Source: an uncultured Eubacteriales bacterium (GTDB lineage Bacteria; Bacillota; Clostridia; Oscillospirales; Oscillospiraceae). From it: a stretch of DNA of 64,000 bases. Numbering within the stretch: the first letter of the stretch is position 1; each line of letters starts with the position of its first letter. This document shows positions 32,723 to 41,722 of the stretch, piece after piece. The notes beneath the pieces are model-generated. The model saw nothing but the letters and a program-made list of their open reading frames with translations, was not told the origin of the DNA and searched no databases. A program made the translations under genes and the position numbers. The DNA is taken from positions 44,458 to 108,457 of the forward strand of contig UQZJ01000008.1 of NCBI GenBank assembly GCA_900545495.1, read 5' to 3'.

Positions 32723-32751
32723 AGTATAAAAGACCCGCCGCTCCCGTGCAA
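32723..32751 (-). promoter_or_regulatory. Promoter of the buk-vor operon
   Basis: On the minus strand TTGCAC (32746-32751), a 17-base spacer and TATACT (32723-32728). It gives a leader of about 85 bases before buk. Confidence 0.65.
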
Positions 32752-32872
32752 GCGGGAATCCTTTCGCGGATCATGAAATTTCTGCGGAAAAAGCTTGCGG
32801 CGATGAAACATTTTGCCGTTCCCATGTGTATTCCCAGTGAAGGGCCCTTTCAAAACACAAGGAGATCGATCT

Positions 32873-33349
32873 ATGACAGAGCAACAGTTTTCCCCTCTGG
32901 CAGAGCGATATATGGATACGGTGTTCCGGGTGGCGTACAGCTATCTGCGCTCCCCCGCCGACGCCGACGATGTGACCCAGGACGTGCTGCTACAGCTGTA
33001 CAAAACGGACAAGGCGTTCGATGACGACGCCCATGTTAAGAACTGGCTGATCCGCGTCACGGTCAATCGATGCAAGAACGTGCTGCGCGCCCCGTGGCAC
33101 AGGACGGAGGACATCGCCGACTACGAAAACAGTCTGTCCTTTGAGGAGCCCCAGTGCCACGAGCTGTTTGACGCGGTGATGGCGCTGGACAGGCGCTACC
33201 GGGTGCCGGTGCTGCTGTACTACTATGAGGGCTATCGCCAGAAGGAGATCGCCGGACTGCTGGACATACCGGAGGAAACGGTGCGTACCCGGCTGGCCCG
33301 GGCCAGAGAAAAGCTGAAGCACATTTTATCGGAGGTGCCGCAGACATGA
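32873..33349 (+). CDS. ECF sigma factor (SigW-like)
   Basis: A 158-residue ECF sigma factor: region 2 RYMDTVFRVAYSYLRSPADA / DDVTQDVLLQLYKTDKAF and region 4 LLYYYEGYRQKEIAGLLDIP / EETVRTRLARAREKLKHIL. The ATG follows AAGGAG. TGAAAC near 32804 resembles the -35 box of ECF-type promoters, so autoregulation is likely, though the -10 is not clear. It overlaps the next gene by four bases, a sigma/anti-sigma arrangement. Confidence 0.87.
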   Translation: MTEQQFSPLAERYMDTVFRVAYSYLRSPADADDVTQDVLLQLYKTDKAFDDDAHVKNWLIRVTVNRCKNVLRAPWHRTEDIADYENSLSFEEPQCHELFDAVMALDRRYRVPVLLYYYEGYRQKEIAGLLDIPEETVRTRLARAREKLKHILSEVPQT

Positions 33350-34452
33350 CAGAGCATGAACTTTTCCAGAAGACCTTCTCCACGCTGCACGCCTCCCCCG
33401 ACACATTGATGGAGGTTCAGAAGACCATGGAGAACAGCAAAAAGACCCATCGTACCCTGCGCAGGGGCGTGGTGATCGCCATTGCCGCCGCCCTGACGCT
33501 GACGGTGGCCGCAGCCACCGGGGTGGTAACACTGATCAAGGCCAACGTGTCCCATGCCGACAAGGTGGACGACACCACCTACCACGCCTTTACCGACGAT
33601 ATGGACGCCTCCACCCCCACGGTGGAGGGCAACTCCGGTGAGCTCATCACTCTGCCGGACATGGAGCGCATCCCCGGTGACCGGGATACCGTGCAGCGTC
33701 TGGTGGGCGATTACCTCAGCAAGCTGGACGCCGAGCTCACCGTAGGCAGCACCACTATCACGCTGGAGACGTTCCTTGTCGACGAGAGCGGCTGCGGCAT
33801 TCTGACCTACACCGTGGACGATCCCGAAGGCGTATCCTACGAGGACGCCGGCTACGGTGAGGTGTACAGCCTGCCGCTGGAGCCCCGCATGTACCTGCGC
33901 TCCCCCGACTACCAGCAGGGCGGCAGCGTCAACGTCAAGCTCCACGTGGACAAGACCACCAGCACCGCCACCCATCTGGACGTGGTGGCCTACTTTGCCG
34001 CCGGCGAGACGTATCAGAAGGGCGACAACTTCTACTTTACCGTTTACGACGGCGGCGGCGAGGGCCGGGAGCCCTACGCCGTGGCCATCCAGCCCCGCAC
34101 CTACGCCCCTGTCCGGACGCTGACCGCCGCCGATGGCGAGGTGGTCCGCATCTCCGCCGTGGGCATCACCATGGACAACGCCTCCCCCGACCGGGAGCTG
34201 ACCGCGCAGGAGCTGACGCTGCACTATGCCGACGGCACCTCCTATGTGGTGACCAGCGAGAGCCAGAACCTGATGAACTGGGTGCTGGGCTACATCTACG
34301 GCGACGGCGAGACCGCCCCCTTCGCTCACGCGGTATATATCTTCAACCGTATGGTGGACGTGGACACTGTTACCTCCGTGTCCTTCGACGGCCGCTGGTT
34401 CGACTTCACCGCCGAGCAGCACATCCCCGTGCAGCTGACCTACCTGCCCTGA
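33346..34452 (+). CDS. Membrane-bound putative anti-sigma factor (DUF4179-like)
   Basis: A 368-residue protein: 40-residue cytosolic N-terminus, a membrane helix at about 41-64 (GVVIAIAAALTLTVAAATGV), then a 300-residue extracellular region with beta-rich repeats (DDTTYHAFTDDMDASTPTVE ... VSFDGRWFDFTAEQHIPVQL). Such proteins paired with ECF factors hold the sigma factor at the membrane. The start codon overlaps the sigma stop (ATGA). Fold and signal are unknown, and the DUF4179 name is tentative. Confidence 0.7.
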   Translation: MTEHELFQKTFSTLHASPDTLMEVQKTMENSKKTHRTLRRGVVIAIAAALTLTVAAATGVVTLIKANVSHADKVDDTTYHAFTDDMDASTPTVEGNSGELITLPDMERIPGDRDTVQRLVGDYLSKLDAELTVGSTTITLETFLVDESGCGILTYTVDDPEGVSYEDAGYGEVYSLPLEPRMYLRSPDYQQGGSVNVKLHVDKTTSTATHLDVVAYFAAGETYQKGDNFYFTVYDGGGEGREPYAVAIQPRTYAPVRTLTAADGEVVRISAVGITMDNASPDRELTAQELTLHYADGTSYVVTSESQNLMNWVLGYIYGDGETAPFAHAVYIFNRMVDVDTVTSVSFDGRWFDFTAEQHIPVQLTYLP

Positions 34453-34497
34453 CCGGCACGGTTTTCTGCCGAGGTGGCGGAGGTCTTAAACAGTCAG

Positions 34498-34525
34498 AAA
34501 CGGAGCGGCTTTCGCCGCTCCGTTT
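34498..34525. terminator. Terminator between convergent operons
   Basis: A perfect 12-bp stem (34498-34509 with 34514-34525), loop TTTC, then CTCATTTTTC on the plus strand. It ends the sigma/anti-sigma operon; the 96 bases between it and the flavodoxin-like gene stop show nothing else. Confidence 0.8.
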
Positions 34526-34621
34526 CTCATTTTTCAATGGAAAAAATGTGTGTGACCCTGCGCTCTCCCGTGGCTCGACAGTCTTATCAGCCGCAGGAGG
34601 CAAGGGGACTTGCTCGGTTTG

Positions 34622-35653
34622 TCAGTGCTGCATCATATTTGCCGCGAACTGCGCCGCCTCCTCCGCGATATGGGGCAGCTTTACCAGACTGCCCCGCTCG
34701 TTGGCGGTCTCCAGCAGGCAGAAGTGGGGCGGCAAAAAGAAGGACTTGTTCATGTTCAGGGAGGAGATCAGCTGCCGCGCCAGCAGGTCGCCGCCGGAGT
34801 AGCCGGACACCACCAGCCCGAACAGCCGCTTATCGTAGAGCCGGCTTTGCCGGAACAGCGCCGTTAGTCGGTTGACACAGGCGGTCAGGTTTGCCGCCAG
34901 CGCGTCGTTGTAGTTGGCGCACAGCATCACCAGCGCGTCACAGCGGCGGATGGCGGGATAGACCTCCTCCACCATGGGGCCGCCGTAGAAGCAGCCGCCC
35001 TGCTCCCCGAAGTGGAGGCAGGCGGTGTAGCTGCACCCGTTGCAGTCCGCCATGGTGCCGTTGCGCAGGCAGATCTCCTCCACCTCCACCGTGTCCGGCA
35101 GGGCGCTTTTCACCAGCTCCCACAGGGCCAGCGTATTGGAGGTGCTGCGCTGGGAGGCGTGGAGCGCCAGAATGCGCCGGATGGGGGCAGGCTTCTCCCA
35201 GCCCTCCAATCGCTCGATCAGCTCGGCCACGGCGGTATGGAAGGCGGTGACCTCGTCGGTGCCGCCGATCTGCGCCTGGGTGCGGAAATTCCGCAGGGAG
35301 CCGGTGGCCTCCACCAGCGGGCGGCCGATAAAGGCGCAGCCGGACTGGTTGGCGGCGAACACCATGTCCCGCGCCACGTCCTTGGTATAGAATTCGCCCA
35401 CACCGGTGACCACCAGCCCCGCCACACAGCCGTGGAGCAGCGTCAGGCTCCGGCGCAGGCGGGAGAGCATCCGGTAGTAGGACTCGTTGCAGCCGCCCTC
35501 GTCCAGCGCCACGGCGAACAGCAGCCGCCGCCCCGCCAGACCTTCCAGCCCGTCATCCGGGTCGCGGAAGGTGCTGCCCGCCGGCAGCAGCGGCGTCAGC
35601 AGCTGGCGCAGCGGCGCACTGTGACCGTTTTCCGGCAAAAGTACCGTCAGCAT
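34622..35653 (-). CDS. Flavodoxin-fold NAD(P)H/FMN reductase-like protein
   Basis: A 343-residue protein with two parts. Residues 1-150 are a Rossmann-like region (LLPENGHSAPLRQLLTPLLP, GLVVTGVGEFYTKDVARDMV). Residues 165-343 look like an NADPH-dependent FMN reductase: RRILALHASQRSTSNTLALW (flavin phosphate loop), the cysteine-rich ICLRNGTMADCNGCSYTACL, and CDALVMLCANYNDALAANLT. Such proteins bind FMN and sometimes reduce quinones or nitro compounds. It is the last gene of the operon with the 1586-residue protein. The ATG at 35653 follows GGAGGGA. Confidence 0.7.
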   Translation of the reverse strand: MLTVLLPENGHSAPLRQLLTPLLPAGSTFRDPDDGLEGLAGRRLLFAVALDEGGCNESYYRMLSRLRRSLTLLHGCVAGLVVTGVGEFYTKDVARDMVFAANQSGCAFIGRPLVEATGSLRNFRTQAQIGGTDEVTAFHTAVAELIERLEGWEKPAPIRRILALHASQRSTSNTLALWELVKSALPDTVEVEEICLRNGTMADCNGCSYTACLHFGEQGGCFYGGPMVEEVYPAIRRCDALVMLCANYNDALAANLTACVNRLTALFRQSRLYDKRLFGLVVSGYSGGDLLARQLISSLNMNKSFFLPPHFCLLETANERGSLVKLPHIAEEAAQFAANMMQH

Positions 35654-35666
35654 GGCGCATCCCTCC

Positions 35667-36635
35667 TCAGTCGATGGCGCGCAGCCGCGCCGCCGTCGTG
35701 TCAAGGCGTTTTTGCAGGGCATCCGGCAGCGTCAGATGCTCCACCTCGATGCCCGACGGTGTCAGGCGCTGTCGGCAGCCCATGAAAATGCCGTCCATGT
35801 ATACGGAGGCGTAGTGCCACTGTCCCCGCAGCAGCGCCAGCAGTGTCAGCGCGCCGGAGCTGAGAGCCGGGGCCACATAGGGCTTATAGCCCAGCTTCCG
35901 CATCTCCAGATTGGCGTGTGCCACCCTGTCCGTCAGTTCCCGGGACAGGGCATCGTCGTAGTGCTCGATGGAATTGGCCAGTACCAGATCCTCCCCGTGG
36001 GGGCCGAAGGCCCGGCCCTCCGTGAGGTAGCCTGCGAACCGCTCGTCCCTCCCAGCAAAGTACAGCGCACGGGCGTGCATGACGCCGAGGCCGAAGCCCC
36101 GCACCTGACAGGGCAGCAGCCCTCCGCCGTCCGGCCTGCCGTTTTCACTGCGATCACTCTCTTGCAGCACGGCGCGGCACAGAGGGTCCACCGGGTCGCT
36201 GACCACGCAGAAAAGTCCCTTGTAGCCCTTATCCCGGGCCATACGGGCGTAGACGGCGGCCAGCTCCCGGTTCAGCCCATACTGCGCCATGCGCACGTCG
36301 CCGCCGGTGACGGAGGTGTCCGGCACCATCCGGGAGGCGCAGAACAAAAACACGTCCCCGTCAAATACCTGCTCCGGCTGGATGATGTCCACCGGCGGCA
36401 TGGACGCGCCGTCCGGCCATTGGATCTGGTTCAGCTCGAACTCCCAGCGCTGTGCCGCGCCGGGGCGCACATCGCAGATGCCGATGGACGAGATGACGTC
36501 GCCGCCCATGAGACGCAGGCCCATCAGCAGGGTGCTGCCCACGTCACCCAGCGCCAGCAGGGTGACGCGCACCTTCTCCGGCAGGTGCAGCACGCCGCCG
36601 GAGGCATTGTCAAAGCCAAGGGTAAACCCGTTCAT
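35667..36635 (-). CDS. Lactate/malate dehydrogenase-like protein
   Basis: A 322-residue protein of the LDH/MDH superfamily: VRVTLLALGDVGSTLLMGLR (NAD-binding GxGxxG-like loop, here ALGDVGSTL), IGICDV with the acidic residue that binds NAD ribose, VVSDPVDPLCRAVLQ in the NAD-binding VSNPVD position, and FGPHGEDLVLANS as the catalytic-histidine region (GxHG). The canonical substrate-arginine loop is not obvious, so the substrate may be unusual. AAGGAG precedes the ATG. It lies 18 bases after the 1586-residue gene and 13 bases before the flavodoxin-like gene, hence one operon. Confidence 0.72.
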   Translation of the reverse strand: MNGFTLGFDNASGGVLHLPEKVRVTLLALGDVGSTLLMGLRLMGGDVISSIGICDVRPGAAQRWEFELNQIQWPDGASMPPVDIIQPEQVFDGDVFLFCASRMVPDTSVTGGDVRMAQYGLNRELAAVYARMARDKGYKGLFCVVSDPVDPLCRAVLQESDRSENGRPDGGGLLPCQVRGFGLGVMHARALYFAGRDERFAGYLTEGRAFGPHGEDLVLANSIEHYDDALSRELTDRVAHANLEMRKLGYKPYVAPALSSGALTLLALLRGQWHYASVYMDGIFMGCRQRLTPSGIEVEHLTLPDALQKRLDTTAARLRAID

Positions 36636-36653
36636 ATCGTTTCTCCTTTCCCG

Positions 36654-39600
36654 TCAGTCCGCCGGGCGCATCCGCTTCAAAAGCTCGATATCCCCCTCCA
36701 GACAGGCGGAGGCGGCGCGGCTCACGTCGTAGGTGATGCAGCCGCCCTTGTCGGGACACAGGGGCAGCACCACCGCCTCGCCCAGCCGGTTCAGCGTCAG
36801 ATTGCGGGCGTAGAGGCTTCGGAACTCCGTCTCCAGCGCCAGCAGGATATCCCGTGCATTTTCCAGACAGCACAGGCTCAGCTCCCACGCGGTGCGGCCA
36901 TCCATGGGGGAAAACTCCGGCGCGGCGTAGGGCAAAATGCGGTTCACAGACGGCTGAAGCCCGCCGGGGAGCCGCTCGGTGCGGCGGACGGTGTCGCCGC
37001 CGATAAAGGGGTACAGCGTGGATTCCACGAACCGCATCCGCAGGTTGGGCAGGAAGTAGATGCCGTCCACCGGATAGCCAAGCTGCTCCATAAGATCCCG
37101 GCCCACGCCGGTGAGATAGCCAACCAGCACCTGATCCACCGGTGTGCGCGTCTCCTCCAGCAGCGGTGCCAGACGGCGGATGCGCTTGCCGTCGTGGAGC
37201 ATATCGTCCACCAGGATCACCGGCCGGTCGAAGGCGCGGATGGTGCGTACCTGATCGGCCAGCGGCGAGTAATCAGGGTAGGCCTCGATGGAGTAGGCGC
37301 TGAGATCGGGCTCGTAGACCTTGTCGGTACGCAGCGTCTTGGTGACGGTGTTGGGCACCGCCACGCCCCGCAGGATCTTGCCGTAGGGTACGCAGATATC
37401 GGGGCCGAGGACGCGGGGGGTAACGGGCGCCGCCGGTACGCCGTTGCGCTGGGTGATGCGCTGGAGCAGCCGGTGGTAGATGACGCCGGCGGACAGGCTC
37501 AGCACCAGCGAGCCGGGCTGCAGGCAGGTCAGCGCCGCCTGTAACCGCCGGTGGGCGGCGGCGACGGCGGCCACCACCTGGGGCGCTGTGTTCAGCGGCG
37601 CCTTGATGGCAGTGTCCACGTTGCGGCTGAGGACGATGGGACAGCGCATATCCACACCCAACACGTCATAGCCGTCCCGGTGCTGGATGGGGACAAAGCC
37701 CTGCAGCTGCATGAGCTGCCTGCCATAGCCGGATACGGCGCCCTCCAGCGGACAGTACAGCGCGTAGGTATACTCCCGGCTAAGGGCGGTGGTCAGCACC
37801 TCCGTCAGCAGGAGCTGGCCGAAATCCAGCTGCCGCTGGCCCTTGGGGACGAACAGACCGCTGAGCAGCAGGGTACGGCCTCCGGCGTTCTGGCGGACGA
37901 TGCCGCTGAGGGCCGGGTCGTTCAGCCGCGCAAACAGGTGCTGGGAGTCCAGACAGCGGTAGGACGCGGCGCCCAGCACCTCGCCGCTGACGCCGTCGCA
38001 AAGCAGCATGAGCTCGTCGTCGCTATCCGTCAGACGGCGGCGCATGGTGGCGGCGGAGGCGGGGAAGATCCGCCGGAGCAGGGTGTCTGTCCGCTCCTCC
38101 GGGCCGGAGCAGGAGATGAAGGTCAGATCCTCCGTCCGCAGCACCGGTTTATCCTGCGGCTCCCGCAGGTACAGACCCTGCCGGTAGATGAACTCCTGCG
38201 CCATGGGGTCGATGAGGTTGGACACGTCCCGGTTGGCGTCCACCGCCTCCCGGATGCGGGTGGAGCTGATCTCCTCCAGCTGGGGCGGCAGCGTCAGCTC
38301 CACCACATGGCCGGTGATGCAGCGGTAGTCCGCCGGCTCGGCGCCCGGCTCGGTGCGGCGGAAAATCACATGGTCAAAGGTGTGGATGGAGTCCGCCGTG
38401 GGCGCTTTGCGGTAGGAGGAGGCATGGGCCACCACGTCGCTGCCCACCACGATGGAAACGCGCCGTCCCGGAAATGCCTGCCGCAGCCGGTGCAGGTTGT
38501 CGGGGTTGGCGATGTTCACCGGGAAGTCCTCCGGGAAAAGATGGACGTGGAACTCGTTGGCCACGGACATGGCCGCGATGCGGCGGCGGATGCGGGTGGG
38601 CTGTGTGCGCTTGGACCAGGAGAATTCGTCGATGGCCAGCAGCACCTCGAAGCCCGCGTCCCGGATGGCACGGACGATGCCCTTGTGGGACAGAGTGAAG
38701 GGGTCGAAGGTGCCGGGGAAGAACGCCACAGGCCGGGGCGCGCCGAAGTCAAAGCCCTCCCGGAACAGCTGCTCCTCCGTCATGAAGCGGTAGAGTTTGC
38801 CCAGCATGGCGGCCCGGTAGTAGAACGTCAGCCCGTCGTCCGGCTCCTCGTCGTAGGCGGCCAGCAGCTTGCGCTCCGTCAGCACAAAGGCGCGGCACTT
38901 CTCGTGGTCGCCCAGCTCCATCGAGCCGAAGACCCGGCGGCCCAGCACATACAGAGCCTCCTGCCGCACGGCGTTGTCGATACCGTACAGTCCCCGCATC
39001 AGCATACCCAGCAGCCGCTGCCGGCGGCGGCGATAGGCATCGTCCGTCTCCGGAAAGCGGGTGCGGTAGGCGTCATACGTTTCATAGATGATGCCCACGG
39101 TGTCCAGCACGGAGGCGGCCACCCGGCTGTCGGAGGCGCTGAGGTTGACCCACAGGTCGTCCAGCACCTCGTCCAGCTCGGCGGGAGGCAGCCACAGGGC
39201 GAAGCGGCCCAGATAGTCGGGGATATATTTGGTGAACTCCTGCTGCCCCAGCTCCAGACCGCGGCACAGCTCCACCGCCACCTCGTTGCGCTGATCCACC
39301 GTCAGCCGGGGCGCCAGCTCCAGCAGGGCGCTGCCGGCGCTGTGGCGCACGGTGACACGGTCGCTGACCTTGATGAGGTTGGACAGATGGGTGGCGATAT
39401 GCAGCGCGGGGCTGCTGCCGCTGCGGGCAAAGTCCGTCAGCAGGCGGATATTGGCCTGCTTGGTGATCCACGGCGTGGCGGTTTTCAGATTGTCCAGAAA
39501 GATCTCGGATACGGCGTCATCCGGCAGGGTGATGGGGGCGCCGTCTTGCAGCACATCCTCCCGCAGCAGCCGGAGGGTAGTGCTGCCGCCGCAGTCCATG

Positions 39601-41414
39601 CGTGCCAGCACCCGCAGCGGCCCGGCGGACCGGGGCGACGACCGGTGCAGACGATCCAGCAGCAGTACGGCAGCGGTACGCACCTGCACGTCCTGCCGGA
39701 CAGAGAGGGCCTCCGCGAACCGCAGCAGCAGAGCCCCGTGGCGGGCATACACCGTGTCCGGCAGGGAGACCGCCGCGTCCAGAAGCTGGAACGCCGTGGC
39801 GTCATCCAGCTGGTCGGGGCGGCGGTAGTAGGAGAACAGCGGCGTCAGGAAGCGCTCCTCCCTTCCGGCGGCGTGCTGAAGCAGGGAGGCGACCACGAAT
39901 TTCAGGGTATAGCCGATCCAGCGGCGATGCTGGGGCATCAGCTTGTGATCGGGATAGATGATCTTGTCCAGATACAGCTTCCACTGATCCAGATCGGTGA
40001 CGCCGCGGGGGTCGGGACGGCTGCCGGCGGGACGCTCCTTGGCGTAGCCGGCGTGGAAGCCGCCGATGATTTCACCCAGCAGCGCCGCCGCCTGACGGCG
40101 GATGTCACCCTCCCGGTGCATCAGCAGCTCATAGAGGAAGGCCAGTGTCTGTACCTTCTGGGGGATGTGCAGGTACAGAGAGTAGGATTCAAATACGCCC
40201 AGATAGGCGCGGAGACGACGCCAGTTAGTCTCGCCGCGAGCCAGCTCCAGCAGTTGGGCAAAGCTGCGCTGGCCGGTAAGGCGGCTCATCAGCTCCATAT
40301 TGTGACCCACGCACTGCATGGTCAGGGCGTGGAGCGCCTCATCATCAGTCATGAGGGCAGTCTGCTTCTCCGGGCGGGGCGGCGTGTCATGCCCTTGCAG
40401 CGTCACATCCACGCCCCGGTCGACCATGAACTGCTCAAAGTCCCGCAGCCGGGCGTAGACCCGCATATACCGGCATCGCTTGGCATCGTCCACGCCGTCC
40501 AGCTTGGACAGGATCACATCGAAGGCCTCCGCCAGCGAGGAGATGCGGGTGATCTCCCGCCCGTCGGGATCGCGGCTCTGCTTTACCCGGAAATCCGCGT
40601 AGATCAGCAGCAGCGATTCCACCGACAGATAGTCCGGCTCCAGATCCCAGACGGAGTGGTTGGCGGCCACATGGCCGATGTCGGTGATACGGCGGCGGCG
40701 GAACCACAGGTCGGTGTAGTAGTAGTGCAGGTAGGGTACCCGCTCGCCGGGGCGGCAGCCGAATTTGCCGATATCGTGTCCGGCGGCGCTGCCGGACACC
40801 AGCGCCAGATCCAGCGGGATACCGGCCCGGCGCAGGCCGCGGGCGGCGGTCATGGCCACATGGTGGACACCGGCGATATGCTCCAGCGTGCGGTAGGGCG
40901 TGGCCTCCAGCCCCAGACGCATCAGCTCGTAGACGTACTCCCGCTTCCAGCTCCGCAGCATCTGGCCGAGGCTGGCGGCGCAGGCACAGCCGGATAGCTC
41001 CTCCTCCGTGGGGAAGTCGAAGGTCCAGGCCGGGTCACGGGGCAGCAGCTCATCCTCCGCTGCAAACAGTACCTGCAGGACAGAGAGAAAAAACACAGCG
41101 CCGGCGGCGCAGGACGTGTCCGCGTCCTCCTCCGGATACAGCAGGCGGCAGGCGAAATCGTAGGTGTACGCCAGCCAGCCCCGCGCGGGCTCCTGCCCGC
41201 CGCTGAGGGCGTCCAGCTCCGGGCGGCACAGCGCCAGCACCTCGGCGCAGCGCAGCCGTACCCCGTGGAACAGCGGGGCAAAGCGCTGCATATAGTTCTC
41301 CGCCTCCAGCGCCCGGGCAAAGGACTCCCCATCGGGGAGCCAGTCCGCCGCCGGGCGGTTGGTCAGGCGGCGGCGCAGAGCGCCGTTCATCTGCCGGATG
41401 CGTTTTTTTGTCAT
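36654..41414 (-). CDS. 1586-residue fusion: HD, helical repeats, NMNAT-like, GNAT-like, PRTase-like
   Basis: Domains in order. Residues 160-330: HD-type phosphohydrolase (LEHIAGVHHVAMTAARGL 177-194; AGHDIGKFG at 211-219). Residues 360-880: alpha-helical HEAT-like repeats. Residues 895-1085: nucleotidyltransferase of the NMNAT/cytidylyltransferase type (FFPGTFDPFTLSHKGIV 898-914 with an SHKG version of HxGH, and EISSTRIREAV 1049-1058). Residues 1095-1255: GNAT-like region. Residues 1300-1450: phosphoribosyltransferase-like, with PRPP loop VILVDDMLHDGKR (1399-1411). The C-terminus has cysteines (CPDKGGC). The ATG at 41414 follows AGGAGGG. A role in nucleotide or NAD salvage/repair is inferred from the domains only. 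One unbroken frame and the operon position argue that the fusion is real. Confidence 0.78.
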   Translation of the reverse strand: MTKKRIRQMNGALRRRLTNRPAADWLPDGESFARALEAENYMQRFAPLFHGVRLRCAEVLALCRPELDALSGGQEPARGWLAYTYDFACRLLYPEEDADTSCAAGAVFFLSVLQVLFAAEDELLPRDPAWTFDFPTEEELSGCACAASLGQMLRSWKREYVYELMRLGLEATPYRTLEHIAGVHHVAMTAARGLRRAGIPLDLALVSGSAAGHDIGKFGCRPGERVPYLHYYYTDLWFRRRRITDIGHVAANHSVWDLEPDYLSVESLLLIYADFRVKQSRDPDGREITRISSLAEAFDVILSKLDGVDDAKRCRYMRVYARLRDFEQFMVDRGVDVTLQGHDTPPRPEKQTALMTDDEALHALTMQCVGHNMELMSRLTGQRSFAQLLELARGETNWRRLRAYLGVFESYSLYLHIPQKVQTLAFLYELLMHREGDIRRQAAALLGEIIGGFHAGYAKERPAGSRPDPRGVTDLDQWKLYLDKIIYPDHKLMPQHRRWIGYTLKFVVASLLQHAAGREERFLTPLFSYYRRPDQLDDATAFQLLDAAVSLPDTVYARHGALLLRFAEALSVRQDVQVRTAAVLLLDRLHRSSPRSAGPLRVLARMDCGGSTTLRLLREDVLQDGAPITLPDDAVSEIFLDNLKTATPWITKQANIRLLTDFARSGSSPALHIATHLSNLIKVSDRVTVRHSAGSALLELAPRLTVDQRNEVAVELCRGLELGQQEFTKYIPDYLGRFALWLPPAELDEVLDDLWVNLSASDSRVAASVLDTVGIIYETYDAYRTRFPETDDAYRRRRQRLLGMLMRGLYGIDNAVRQEALYVLGRRVFGSMELGDHEKCRAFVLTERKLLAAYDEEPDDGLTFYYRAAMLGKLYRFMTEEQLFREGFDFGAPRPVAFFPGTFDPFTLSHKGIVRAIRDAGFEVLLAIDEFSWSKRTQPTRIRRRIAAMSVANEFHVHLFPEDFPVNIANPDNLHRLRQAFPGRRVSIVVGSDVVAHASSYRKAPTADSIHTFDHVIFRRTEPGAEPADYRCITGHVVELTLPPQLEEISSTRIREAVDANRDVSNLIDPMAQEFIYRQGLYLREPQDKPVLRTEDLTFISCSGPEERTDTLLRRIFPASAATMRRRLTDSDDELMLLCDGVSGEVLGAASYRCLDSQHLFARLNDPALSGIVRQNAGGRTLLLSGLFVPKGQRQLDFGQLLLTEVLTTALSREYTYALYCPLEGAVSGYGRQLMQLQGFVPIQHRDGYDVLGVDMRCPIVLSRNVDTAIKAPLNTAPQVVAAVAAAHRRLQAALTCLQPGSLVLSLSAGVIYHRLLQRITQRNGVPAAPVTPRVLGPDICVPYGKILRGVAVPNTVTKTLRTDKVYEPDLSAYSIEAYPDYSPLADQVRTIRAFDRPVILVDDMLHDGKRIRRLAPLLEETRTPVDQVLVGYLTGVGRDLMEQLGYPVDGIYFLPNLRMRFVESTLYPFIGGDTVRRTERLPGGLQPSVNRILPYAAPEFSPMDGRTAWELSLCCLENARDILLALETEFRSLYARNLTLNRLGEAVVLPLCPDKGGCITYDVSRAASACLEGDIELLKRMRPAD

Positions 41415-41587
41415 GGCGATCCCTCCTGCGTCAGAGGCGCACCGCCCGGAAAAACGCCGGGCGGCGGCAGTTTTCATCAAATATTTTATGCCATGAGCGC
41501 AGGCGCTGTCAACATTTTCCCGCCCGCAAACTTATACAGCCCTTAAACCTTTGTTCATGTTTTATTCACATTTGCGAAAAAGGGGCA

Positions 41588-41596
41588 TGGTATGAT
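41588..41596 (+). promoter_or_regulatory. Extended -10 element upstream of the efflux operon
   Basis: TGGTATGAT, an extended -10 with no clear -35, 127 bases upstream of the adaptor gene. The 308-base gap 41415-41722 otherwise holds only a short GC hairpin near 41673-41691 and nothing coding. Confidence 0.4.
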
Positions 41597-41722
41597 AAAA
41601 GCGACTTTTTTTCGGCGGATATACCCACGTTTTGCGGAACATTTTTCCGGGGCGCTCCGTCATAGAAGTATGTGAGATACTGCGGCGTGCCGCAGAGGAA
41701 AAGCAAAGGAGATATAGAAAAG

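Noticed and set aside
37551..40997. A long open frame (over 1100 codons) opposite the 1586-residue protein
   Set aside because: Long antisense frames are expected from the codon bias of GC-rich genes; its translation has no family features and the opposite frame carries clear catalytic motifs.
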